A stretch of 64,000 bases of DNA from Cheilinus undulatus (taxonomy: Eukaryota > Chordata > Actinopteri > Labriformes > Labridae): positions 32,533,732-32,597,731 of the forward strand of contig NC_054886.1 of the NCBI RefSeq assembly GCF_018320785.1, written 5' to 3'. Below the pieces are notes generated by a model that was not told where the DNA came from, searched no databases, and saw nothing but the letters and a program-made list of their open reading frames with translations. This document shows positions 28,106-38,667 of this stretch, in pieces (position 1 is the first letter of the stretch; each line of letters opens with the position of its first letter). The position numbers were made by a program, and so were the translations under genes.

Positions 28106-31100
28106 ATGTCGTCTACAGTGCTGTTCAACCTGCTGCGAGTCGGTCGCTCCTCCGTCACCAGACAAACCTTCCTCAGTGCTCGCTGCTCAGCAGAGACCTC
28201 TACAGCTCCTGCACAGGTAAATCTACATTTGTAGCTGCTTTCCACAACAAATTCAAACCCCATGATGATTCCTCTTAAAAGCGAAGATCTAATTGCAATG
28301 ATAAGAGAAATCAAAAGTGGTTCTTATGACCATAAATAGGCTTAATTTACCAAATCTATTGCTACCATGGTGTGTTTGCAAAGTCACTTTAACAGCCATA
28401 TTTAGAAGAATCAAAACCCACTTCCATAATCTTTTTTTTATAAAACTAAATTCTAACAAACTGTGCTGTAACTTAAATTAATTTACAACATTTTCACATT
28501 TTAATTTCTAGAAAAAGGTCTGGTTTTGATAGTTCTGTTTTGTAGTTTGGTAAAAAAAAGTACTCATTTGAGACACAAAATGGTATGAAAAAATAAGTCT
28601 AACCCTGTTTACTTCCTGATTTATTACCTACAGGTGGGCGGGGCTTTATTTGGCGTGGTTGGTGTGCGTCATGCCAGTGGGTCAGTGCGCTTCGACAGCG
28701 ACGGCAGTGGCCGCCCAGTCACCTGGGACTCCTTCGGCATCTGGGGTAACAGAATAGAAGAACCAATCCTGCTGCCGTCCAGTATCAAATATGGGAAACC
28801 CATTCCACAGGTGGCTGGATGAACATATGAATGTGTCAGCAGATTGATAACTCGATGAAAGAATACGTTAATAACTGTATGACTGGATAAATAATGGATG
28901 AGGTGGTGAATTGACCATCTGTTTGTCTTCCTAGGTGAGTTTGTCTCGTGTCGGCAGTGCGTCCGTTTTGGGTCTCAGAAAGCAAAACGAGGACCGCCTA
29001 CGTATCGCACGCATTCATGACAACCTGCTGTACTTTGCTGTGTTTGACGGGCATGGCGGCCCGCATGCCGCCGACTACTGCTACACCTTCATGGAGAAGT
29101 TTATCAGGTTCGGACAATTGTACAATATTTATGAAAGCTTAACTCACTATATCAAAATATCATTTCACTGTATAAAATGAAACTAAATTTAAATGTTCTC
29201 ATGCAGAGATGCTCTGGAGGACGAGGACGATCTGGAGAAAGTTTTAAAGAAAGCTTTTTTGGATGTTGACTCTGCATTATACACACATCTCAGCTACTTT
29301 AACAACGGTAAGATAAACACAAGTACAAGTAGATCATATTTTATAAGTACATGTTTACCATATCATAATACGGCATATTAAAAGGTGGATAAAGTGCCAT
29401 ACTGTCTACAGTGCCTATAAAAAAATACTCACCCCCTTGGATGTTTTATGCTGTTATTGATTTTATAAACTAATCATGGTCAATGTAATTTGGCTCTTTT
29501 GACTAAAAAAACTCTTTAATGTCAAAGTGAAAAAGGATTATCACAAGGTCATGTAAATTCAATAAGAATATGTTATGTAAAATAACTGACTGCATCAATA
29601 TTCAACCCCTTCAAGTCAAGCTTAGAAGCATCCCAACAGCACAATGCTTCACAGTGGAGATGGTGTGTTTTTGTGATGTCAGTGTTTGCCGTCTTATCTG
29701 ATGACCAAAAAGCTCCATTTTGGTCTCATCAGGCCAAAGAACTTTCTTCCTCTTGACCATGGAGTCTCCCTCATGCCTTTTGGTGAACTCTAGTCCAGAC
29801 TGAATCAGAGTTTTCTTCAACAGTGTCTTTCTCTTTGCCACTCTCCCATAAAGCTTTGACTGGTGAAGAACTCACTAGTCTCCTTCTTGCATGCTCAATC
29901 AGTTGTGAATCTGTGTTCACTTTGACTTTAAAGAGTTATATTGACCATGACTGAACTACCCAGTGAAACCTATTCTTCCTCTCCAGCCTCCTTCCTGACA
30001 GCCGGAACCACAGCGACAGTCGCGATGCTCCGTGACGGTGTAGAGCTGGTGGTCGGTAGTGTTGGTGACAGTCCGGCAATGCTGTGCAGGAAAGGCCAAG
30101 CTGCAAAACTCACAAAAGACCACACACCGGACCGCAAAGATGAGAGGAAACGGTACATAAAGTCCTAGTTCTTTAACTATAACTAAAGCTATTAACATCT
30201 TTATGCATCATAAAATTACATATACTATAGACCAGTGGTTCTCAACTGGTGTGTCGGGACCCAAAAGTGGGTCACAAAGCTGTTTCAAGTGGGTTGCTAC
30301 CAGTGTCTGGGAAAAAATGGTGTTAAAAGGTCTGAGAAGTACTGCAGTCTTAGTGGGCATGCATCCAAACATGTTATTTTACTGTGTTTCATCACAGTAA
30401 TAGGCAAATGGAATGTTTTCTTAATATTTCAACTAATTTGTCTCCTGTTCTTGCAAAAACAAATTTGCTTCTCTGATGATAATTTCTCAAAGTCTGTTGA
30501 AATTTTTGCAGTCATTTATTTGTTCTATGCAACATTTAAGCTGCAAAATTATTTATTTATTAAACATGTTTTTTTTTTGGTTTTCTTTCAATTTTGGGTC
30601 CTGATTTGTCAATGAGGAAACTGGTGGGTCCTGAGGCTAGACCAGTTGAGAACCACTGATACAGGCTATCTTCACTTTGGCTCTTGTGTTCAAATAGCAA
30701 TAAATTGTTGCATAAAGCAACCACTCTTTGGGATGTGATTGGTTGGTTGATTTTCATGCAAAACCAAGTAAAGAACAATATTGTAGGTGTTTAAAGTTTT
30801 TCATGGAGATTTCAGCTAAGAAACTCTTTGCATTTCAATACAAATAAAAGCCTGGTCCAGTGCAGAAAGTGGATCAGGAGGGCTCGGTTCATAAATAGAC
30901 TCTGAGGTATGTTGGACTGAGGCGTTTATGTACATCAGGTTCATCCCGTCCATGAAACAAGAGCAGAGCAGATTTACCTTTAGATCTACTCAGCTGGAGT
31001 TACGTAACAGAGGAGAGGTTCTATGTTTAACTCTGATCAGCCAAACACATGACCATGCTCTGGAGTCTAGTTTCTTAGTTTCTGACCTACAGAGGAAAAG

Positions 31101-33304
31101 CCAGAATCATGTCATTGCTCCGAATTGTCTTAAAGAAACAGTCAACTAGTGAAAGACAAATATTTAATCTTCAGTCCTCTGACACAGGCCTACTTTCTAC
31201 ACCCAAAACCAAACTCAGAACCTTTGGAGACAGAGCCTTCAGTGCTGCAGCCCTCACCCTCTGGAACACTCTGCCTGCAGACATCCGTAGCGCTCCATCT
31301 CTGGACATTTTCAGAAAACGTGTCAAGCACAACCTGTTCACCACAGCCTACAGTCTTCACTAAAACCAACCCTTACACCCATCCTGCCCCTCACATAGTT
31401 TGTCCATGTCTTCTGTGTTTCTTGTAAAGCGTCCTTGGGTTTCTTGAAAGGCGCTATATAAATTCCAGATATTATTATTATTATTATTATTATCATCCAA
31501 AAAACCCCAAAAGATCTAAACTGCTTTCACACCAAAATTAACTTGCATTCTTTTCTGTGCGTCTAGGATTCAGAAGTTTGGCGGCTTTGTGACGTGGAAC
31601 AGCGTCGGTCAGGCTAATGTGAACGGACGTCTCGCCATGACTCGCAGCATTGGAGACTTCCACCTGAAAACCAACGGAGTCATCGCCGAGCCAGACACGC
31701 GGAGACTTACGGTGAGTTTGGCCATATCTGCGTTTGAGCTCACTTCAATCTTAATGAAAATGTTAACTGGTTTCGGATTAACTGCTATAAAAGTCTGACC
31801 GCTGAGTAGAGTTTGCGGGGAGTATTTCAGACTGCCATGGACACAGCAACACCTAGATCTGACTCAGAAATATAAATACAATGATATAAACCCATGGCCC
31901 AACACAGGAGAGCCAACCCATCTGGCCAGGACTCAGCTGTTCACGTACATCTAAAGGTTAGAGGGCATTCCTCTGAGGATGGCAACGTTAGGATACTGGC
32001 CAGAGACCGGGGGATGGACGAAGATAGTTCTCATCCCCTACTTACAATGCATTCTTGGATTTCGTTCTATGGCAACCCAAATGACAGTTTCATGCTGGAT
32101 CACGGGACCTAACATCATGCAGCCCTGGAAAGGAAATGAGGACGAGTGAAACTGGGTCAACGACTCTGCTAATGACTCTCGGGTGACCACCCAGATCTTT
32201 GGCATAGGAGTGGTCAGCAGAGAGAGAATTTTCTGGACCTGGTCCCTGTCCCTTTAGAACTGAAGAAGCCTTTTGGAAGAGAAGTGAAATGTCTTCAAGA
32301 TCCTCAGTTGAGTCCAGTTGCTTTCTCTATGAAGATTTGGATACTCAGAGATTTAAACCAGGCTTAAGGGTTGGCTTGGTCCAGAACTTTCTGACCTGTA
32401 CTGAGCACTAGCTACTGCTTATCAGAATCAATTGGTGCCAATGAATTATTCTGCACCACTCGTATAAAATCGATCTTTGCCTGAAAGGTAACATATAAAC
32501 AAAGATACCGACTAAACAGTTATAATATTTTCTTCCTGCAGGTCCAGCACACCAGTGACTCCTTCCTGGCTCTGACCACGGACGGCATAAACTTCCTGCT
32601 GAGTGACCAGGAGATCTGCGATGTCATAAACCAGTGCCAAGACCCCACGGAGGCAGCAGAAGTCATTGCTGAGCAGGTACTAAGGTTACAATAAGTCAAT
32701 AGGAGTGGATCATATTTAAAGTGATTGGTTGGGTTTGGACCAGCCACAGCTAAACCTCAATGGCCCTCAGCTTTGTGCCTTGATATGAGCACAGTGGCCC
32801 ATCGACCTAAGTGCTCTGGCTAGACCACAAACATGGAGCAGTTCACTCAAGGCAGTGCCAACCCATTATGGTCTAGACCTGCCCTCTTTGTAACGTGTCT
32901 TGACTGACTGATAAGGGTCGTCAAAATATATTAAAACAGGGTTGCTTTTGTAGGTATAGCAGTTGGGTTGTTGAGGCTAGTGACCCTGGTTCATATCCCG
33001 CCTGTGGCTCCTTACCCTGACTTCCCGGGTCATTCACTGTCCTGTCCCCTACGACAAAGGCAAAAGGCCTCTTGATATTTTTTTAGAAGGTTTTACAACA
33101 AACTGCTGCAAAGTTCAAACTGACGGGATGTATGTTAATGTAAATACTTCTTTTTTTGTTATTTCCCCCAAGGCGTTGCAGTACGGCTCAGAGGACAACT
33201 CCACCATCATCATCGTCCCTCTCGGAGCGTGGGGGAAACATCAGAGCTCCAACGCCGTCTACAGCATGAGCAGGAACTTCTCCTCCAGCGGGAGATGGGC
33301 GTAA
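28106..33304 (+). CDS. ppm1k: Mitochondrial protein phosphatase PPM1K (PP2Cm), complete
   Basis: Eight coding exons with canonical GT/AG junctions join in phase to 379 residues (human about 372): 28106-28216, 28634-28810, 28935-29107, 29207-29307, 29987-30152, 31567-31711, 32542-32676 and 33173-33304. Residues 1-29 are Arg/Ser/Thr-rich and free of acidic residues, as in a mitochondrial presequence. [18 protein letters not shown] is the PPM1K signature. Metal-site motifs are NED (114-116), DGHGG (134-138), TTDG (Asp305-Gly306) and EDNST (Asp344-Asn345). PPM1K dephosphorylates the E1-alpha subunit of branched-chain ketoacid dehydrogenase in the matrix, promoting branched-chain amino-acid breakdown. 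Oddities: Pro217 where the GDSRA motif normally has Arg, and Thr291 where human has Lys. Exons 6-8 are repeated twice downstream. Poly(A) signals lie at 33882 and 34471. Confidence 0.95.
29411..29960 (-). mobile_element. Tc1-like transposon relic in ppm1k intron 4
   Basis: It starts with the Tc1 terminus CAGTGCCTATAAAAAAATAC after a TA, and contains the same reverse-strand transposase block as 4010-5225 ([20 protein letters not shown]). The right terminus is missing: the sequence fades in a TTGACTTTAAAGAG block around 29930, roughly 50 bases before the exon 5 acceptor. Large internal parts are deleted, so it is dead. The insertion defines most of intron 4. Confidence 0.8.
30233..30658 (+). 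mobile_element. hAT-type MITE in ppm1k intron 5 (copy A)
   Basis: Inverted termini CAGTGGTTCTCAACTGGT and ACCAGTTGAGAACCACTG match over 18 bases. The 426-base body has no transposase. Flanking 8-mers CTATAGAC and ATACAGGC are only partly alike; copies B and C keep CTATAGGC, one base closer, so this is an old, worn target duplication. Its copies are at 43975-44399 and 55966-56390. Confidence 0.85.
31100..31495 (+). mobile_element. LINE 3' end (RT C-terminus, tail with ATT repeats), copy A
   Basis: A frame at 31109-31363 gives the extreme C-terminus of a non-LTR retrotransposon ORF2: [20 protein letters not shown], then [15 protein letters not shown] and a stop. It is followed by the AAAGGCGCTATATAAATTCC tail and an ATT microsatellite, the usual 3' end of Rex1/L2-type fish elements. 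It is strongly 5'-truncated. Copies are at about 44845-45230 and 56835-57225; the ATT tract is longer in A than in B and C. Confidence 0.75.
31890..32345 (+). repeat. Dispersed repeat in ppm1k intron 6, copy A
   Basis: Part of it is shared in reverse with 18805-18862, which shows that it is dispersed. It contains GAACTGAAGAAGCCTTTTGG and AGAAGTGAAATGTCTTCAAG, which I recall as a very common 3' segment of a fish retroelement, possibly Penelope-like. I cannot confirm the family. Copies lie at about 45628-46078 and 57624-58074. Confidence 0.5.
32945..33085 (+). repeat. Degraded tRNA-derived SINE in ppm1k intron 7 (three copies)
   Basis: A-box-like GTATAGCAGTTGGGTTG and B-box-like TGGTTCATATCCCG are followed by CTCCTTACCCTGACTTCCCG, TCACTGTCCTGTCCCC and CAAAGGCAAAAGGCC. 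The plan is the same as the SINEs at 113 and 10741 but old. Equivalent copies lie at about 46685-46820 and 58680-58815. Confidence 0.55.
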
Positions 33305-33431
33305 TCAAGGGCACACAAACATAGAAATATAACAGCTCCATATCAGTTTACAGTATCACATACAACTTTGACTGAAAGAATACAATCCTTTAATGTCTTT
33401 ACCAAACTCCATGGTAAAGACATACATACTC

Positions 33432-34152
33432 CTGTGTCCGAAACCACGCACTCATTCCCTACTCCCTATCCACTCTATAGTGATCAGCATATAGTGGACT
33501 ATATAGTGGACTTTACTGCAAAACACAAAAATGATTTCTGACACTACTCTGGCCATGGGAAATGACGTCATCACCATCTCACAATTAAAATGTTTAGCAA
33601 CAACGTCTAGTAAATTTCCAGGCTGAGGATCGAAATTAACGGTAGAATTTCACTGAAAACCAATACTAAACATCATGTATTTTCACTAAAAATAAAAATA
33701 CTAATAGATAAAAAAGCTTGTGTCTTAAGTGGAAAAATAGTCTACATTTTTGTGTTTACTGTAACTTATTTTTGCTTTCTTATAAAGATGATGGTCTCAT
33801 GTCTTCCTCAGAGTTACTCCGTTTTAAATCCTTAACATTTTCTTTCAGATTTGGTTGAAACCAACAAACAAAAAAGTATGAAATAAAGTTTTTAAATGTA
33901 TTCCTGTGCTCCTCTCAGTCGTCCATCATGTTTGAGAGCAGCAACCACAATGCATGATAGGAAATATTGCTGGGCTAGTGAGCATCGGTTGTTCACGACT
34001 TTTCAAAATGCATTGTGGGGTAGAATGAGTGCACTATATAGTGAATAACAATGCTTTCTCAGAATTCGGACACCACTACAAAATGGTGTATTCACTTTAT
34101 AGTGGACTATATAGTGGACTATATAGTTAATAGGGAGTGATTTCGGACACAG
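33432..34152 (+). mobile_element. MITE in the ppm1k 3' region, copy A
   Basis: Inverted termini CTGTGTCCGAAACCAC and GTGATTTCGGACACAG bound 721 bases without coding capacity. Near the ends are ATAGTGGACTATATAGTGG-type subrepeats whose number differs between copies. The first AATAAA after the ppm1k stop (33882) lies inside it. Copies are at 47171-47882 and 59167-59889. The superfamily is uncertain because no clear target duplication is visible. Confidence 0.7.
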
Positions 34153-34689
34153 CCCATGTTCTCTGTAAACCGTCCAGGACACACGTACGTTCCCACTGTT
34201 CAACAGTGTAAATAGAGAGTGTAATATATTGTACATACAAATGTTTGCTGCAGTGTTTGTTTCCATGTTAAGTATGTTTTTCTCTGTGCTTTGTGTGTTT
34301 AGACACATTTTCCATCCTTCCATGTTTTGTCACATTGACAGCCATGTGCCAGGTTTCAAACTTTCAACATATCACCTCAGTGTGGCTTTAAAATGAAACA
34401 TCCAGGCTTTGCGTCCTTGACCCCTGACTGCCCTGTGAACACTGGCGGGGACAGGTTGTGTTCTGGGATTAATAAAGTTTGAAATTCTAAACTGAAACTG
34501 CACTTTGTCTGTTTTTCTGCACAATGACCGTGTATGATAACATTTTACTTAGAGTAGATTCAGCACCTGAGCACCAGCAATGCTCATTTTCAACACGAAG
34601 TAAAAGTAGTCTAGCGTTTTCATCCATTGACTGATTTTTTGTTGCACTCAGGGCATTCTCAGTTGAAAATAGTTCAACCTTAAGAACAG

Positions 34690-34990
34690 TGCTTTGCCCA
34701 TCAATAGCTGGGTTTCCATCACACTTGGAAACGTGCAAAATCGAAATAGCGCAATAAAAAACTGGTAATGGAAACACCTGAATTTTGAAAAAGCCCTAAA
34801 ATATCGCTAAAAAGTTTCTATGCTTTCATGAGGAGGTTTTTCAGGCATTTCTATATAGAAATATATCACAAAAGTGTAATGCAAACACTTTTTCCGCATT
34901 TACAAGTCACGGACGTGTCGTACAGTGTCACATGACCAGTCACTCCGAGACAACATGGCGAGGTACGTGTGGACAGAGGAAGAGATGAGA
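34690..34990 (+). mobile_element. Transposon fragment with GGTTTCCAT terminus and a Myb/SANT-like start
   Basis: GCTGGGTTTCCATCACA and TGGTAATGGAAACACC are followed after 170 bases by an ATG frame reading MARYVWTEEEMRLF, the beginning of a Myb/SANT-like domain such as Harbinger (PIF) elements encode. The frame stops after the T-run. Copies lie at about 48430-48730 and 60440-60740. The class is tentative. Confidence 0.45.
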
Positions 34991-36030
34991 CTTTTTTTTT
35001 AACATCATACTTAAACCCTTATGCGTGGCAGGCATTTTATTTATTAATTGATTCTGGCCATTTAATTTTTTAGAGGTGAACACACTCAGTAAAAGTACAA
35101 AATAAAGAATAAACAGTAAAATGTAGAAAAATATTTGTGTGAATTATTTTATATTTAATATCTTTTCATTTGAAAAAAAATATGTCTTTGGTGTAACTTA
35201 TTTGACCAAATATTTCATGATTAATATTAGATAAATGTATAAGCATATAAAAATAGTTTGGGCACTTTTTGAGAGATTTCATTTCTAAAATATAAAAGAC
35301 AAAAACATTAAAAGTCCCAAATGGAACTAATATTTTTTATTTACATTTTTTTTTTCATTTATGTTTCTTTTTTTCAGTACATTCTCATTTTTAATCAGAT
35401 TAAACATGCTAACCACACATAGAAATTTTGAACTCTGCCCTGACATTTCTACACAACTAAGCATTGCAAAAGCAGTCATTTTTGGTTTGTTTTACATCAA
35501 GTAGGACTGTCTTTTATAAATAAAGATTTAAAAGGGGGAGAATAATGGATGTGGTGGGTCCCATGCCTGTCTTCACCCATGGCCCCAAAACTGCTAGAAA
35601 CACCCTCCAGGCTCTGAGCATCTGTACAGAGGGGAAAATAACGTCACATTACCTCTGTTGAATCTGCAGCTGATTAAGTCTATTAAAGGGTCGCCAAACA
35701 TCCTCTAAAAAGTCTTGGATGGTGTTCTACTGCTGTACTGTACAGGATCTTCCAACCTTCTCCGAGTTTTTCCATGAGATGTTTGAGTATCAGTTGGAAA
35801 AAAGACCACCAAAACATTCCTTAAATTCTTCCGAACACAGGGTGACTAGAGTTACTAAGACATACACACTGCACTCACGAGAAGGTCCATGTCACAAAAC
35901 ACCACAGACGCACATTTAAACTTGAGCCAGGAGGCTGTGTGACCAACTGTGTGAGTCCTGACCTTCATAAAGGTCTTGGTCTGGTGTCAGAAACTCTGTT
36001 GACCTGAAGGTTCTTACTCTTGTACAGACA
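34991..36030. other. 3' flank of ppm1k, no supported gene
   Basis: AT-rich sequence up to about 35520, then more mixed sequence with a short open frame at 35719-35919 that lacks recognisable motifs. The same sequence recurs in B (48731-49760) and, more diverged, in C (60741-61737). Confidence 0.4.
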
Positions 36031-37559
36031 AGTGGAAAAAGACTGAGTTTCTTAAATCCAGCAAATTCATTTTGTCTTCTTATTCTGAATATTATTCCAA
36101 GAATAATACTGAGTTTCTTTCTATGAATCTATCCAAAGTTCAGCTAAAGAGTGTTTCTATTGTGGATTTATAATCACATCAGAGATAACTGCAGCAGTGT
36201 TGATAGCAGTGTTGTAGTTGCCAATAAACACCAGTAGGTGGCGACATTCTCATGCATATGAAGCAGAAACAGCTTCAAAAGACAGAGAGGAAGGGTTTTA
36301 TTTTCAGTGGGATCATATTTGATAATCCAACAGAAAAATGAACATGAAGAAAGAAAATGAAAGACACAAGGAATGTTTTTTAAAAATCACTGTAGTTTGT
36401 ATGAATGCAGCTACTATATGAAAACAAAACTGTAAGAAGATTCTAGTAAAATAACAGTCAGCTTCAGTTGTTTGTACCACAGAGTTCAACAGTGGCATGC
36501 ACAGACTTTTTCAAGGGCAGGGGTGAAAAGAAAAAAAAAGGGCACATACAGCACGTTCTCGCCAGTGAAGAGGTCACTCAGTTTGGCGTGTATTCGAGGG
36601 CACTTTAGACATGTTTATATGTTATACAAATGGCACATTATATAGCCTTGAAACAGACTAACTAGACAGACTACTCAAGCTAGTTTGTAGTTAGGATCAG
36701 CATCCACAACAACTGTGTAGATTCAATGTTGGACTGTGAAGAACACACAGAAATAAATAAACAAATAAATAAATCCCTAGGGGGTCTGGGGGTCTTCCCC
36801 CAGAACATTTTCAATGAAGTAGATGCCATTTCCTGTATTCTAGTGCATTTTAACACCATATTAGCACCAGATAATCCAAACTGATTCTGTGAGATATAGT
36901 TCAGGCTCAGTATAGTTAAAAAAAGGGCCCAACATAAAAGTCATTGCAACAGTAATGTTTCATAGTATTTCCTGGCCCTAATGGTCGTCTGGAGTTTAGT
37001 GTGTTTTTCCACCCAAGAGAGCACTTGATCATGTTTTAAACAGCCAAGAGGGCAATTAAGTGTTTTTTTTTTCCACCCAAGAGGGCAGTTTTGTGTGTTT
37101 TGCCAGTGAGGAGGGTACTTAAACATGCCTTTTTGTCACCCAAGTGGGCAGTTTAGCATGTGTTTTGGCTCTCAAGGGGACTTTAGCACACATTTTGGCT
37201 CCCAAGAGGACACTTTAGCATGTGTTTTGGCTCTCAAGGGCACTTTAGCGTGTGTTTTGGCTCCCAAGAGGACACTTTAGCATGTGTTTTGGCTCTAGAG
37301 GGCACTTTAGCGTGTGTTTTGGCTCTAGAGGACACTTTAGCGTGTGTTTTGGCTCCCAAGAGGACACTTTAGCATGTGTTTTGGCTCTCGAGGGCACTTT
37401 AGCGTGTGTTTTGGCTCTAGAGGACACTTTAGCGTGTGTTTTGGCTCCCAAGAGGACACTTTAGCATGTGTTTTGGCTCTCGAGGGCACTTTAGCGTGTG
37501 TTTTGGCTCTAGAGGACACTTTAGCATGTGTTTTGGCTCTCAAGGGGACTTTGGCATGT
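36031..37559 (+). repeat. 1.5-kb internal duplication of copy A, first block
   Basis: The block starting GTGGAAAAAGACTGAG is repeated from 37557/37560, where it is joined directly to a truncated minisatellite unit ending GGCATGTG. GTG is shared at the junction, a 3-base microhomology. The second block runs to about 38670 and then into the large array. B and C have this block only once (from about 49760 and 61737). Confidence 0.9.
37141..37557 (+). repeat. 30/32-bp minisatellite, array A1
   Basis: About 13 units (length divided by unit size) of TTTTGGCTCTCGAGGGCACT followed by TTAGCGTGTG (30 bases) or the 32-base form with TTTTGGCTCCCAAGAGGACA. Repeated sets of 30+30+32 give a 92-base higher-order period, seen in starts at 37252, 37344 and 37436. 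Confidence 0.95.
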
Positions 37560-38667
37560 GGAAAAAGACTGAGTTTCTTAAATCCAGCAAATTCATTTTG
37601 TCTTCTTATTCTGAATATTATTCCAAGAATAATACTGAGTTTCTTTCTATGAATCTATCCAGAGTTCAACTAAAGAGTGTTTCTATTGTGGATTTATAAT
37701 CACATCAGAGATAACTGCAGCAGTGTTGATAGCAGTGTTGTAGTTGCCAATAAACACCAGTAGGTGGCGACATTCTCATGCATATGAAGCAGAAACAGCT
37801 TCAAAAGACAGAGAGGAAGGGTTTTATTTTCAGTGGGATCATACTTGATAATCCAACAGAAAAATGAACATGAAGAAAGAAAATGAAAGACACAAGGAAT
37901 GTTTTTTAAAAATCACTGTAGTTTGTATGAATGCAGCTACTATATGAAAACAAAACTGTAAGAAGATTCTAGTAAAATAACAGTCAGCTTCAGTTGTTTG
38001 TACCACAGAGTTCAACAGTGGCATGCACAGACTTTTTCAAGGGCAGGGGTGAAAAGAAAAAAAAAGGGCACATACAGCACGTTCTCGCCAGTGAAGAGGT
38101 CACTCAGTTTGGCATGTATTTGAGGGCACTTTAGACATGTTTATATGTTATACAAATGGCACATTATATAGCCTTGAAACAGACTAACTAGACAGACTAC
38201 TCAAGCTAGTTTGTAGTTAGGATCAGCATCCACAACAACTGTGTAGATTCAATGTTGGACTGTGAAGAACACACAGAAATAAATAAACAAATAAATAAAT
38301 CCCTAGGGGGTCTGGGGGTCTTCCCCCAGAACATTTTCAATGAAGTAGAAGCCATTTCCTGTATTCTAGTGCATTTTAACACCATATTAGCACCAGATAA
38401 TCCAAACTGATTCTGTGAGATATAGTTCAGGCTCAGTATAGATCAAAAAAGGGCCCAACATAAAAGTCATTGCAACAGTAATGTTTCATAGTATTTCCTG
38501 GTCCTAATGGTCTTCTGGAGTTTAGTGTGTTTTTCCACCCAAGAGAGCACTTGATCATGTTTTAAACAGCCAAGAGGGCAATTAAGTGTTTTTTTTTTTT
38601 CCACCCAAGAGGGCAGTTTTGTGTGTTTTGCCAGTGAGGAGGGTACTTAAACACGCCTTTTTGTCAC

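Noticed and set aside
28634-28822. Independent small gene from the exon 2 frame of ppm1k.
   Set aside because: It is exon 2 read from an internal GTG and into the intron; the flanking splice sites and PPM1K similarity explain it.
31109-31363. A retained coding exon in ppm1k intron 5.
   Set aside because: It is the C-terminus of a non-LTR retrotransposon followed by its 3' tail; exons 5 and 6 join in phase without it.
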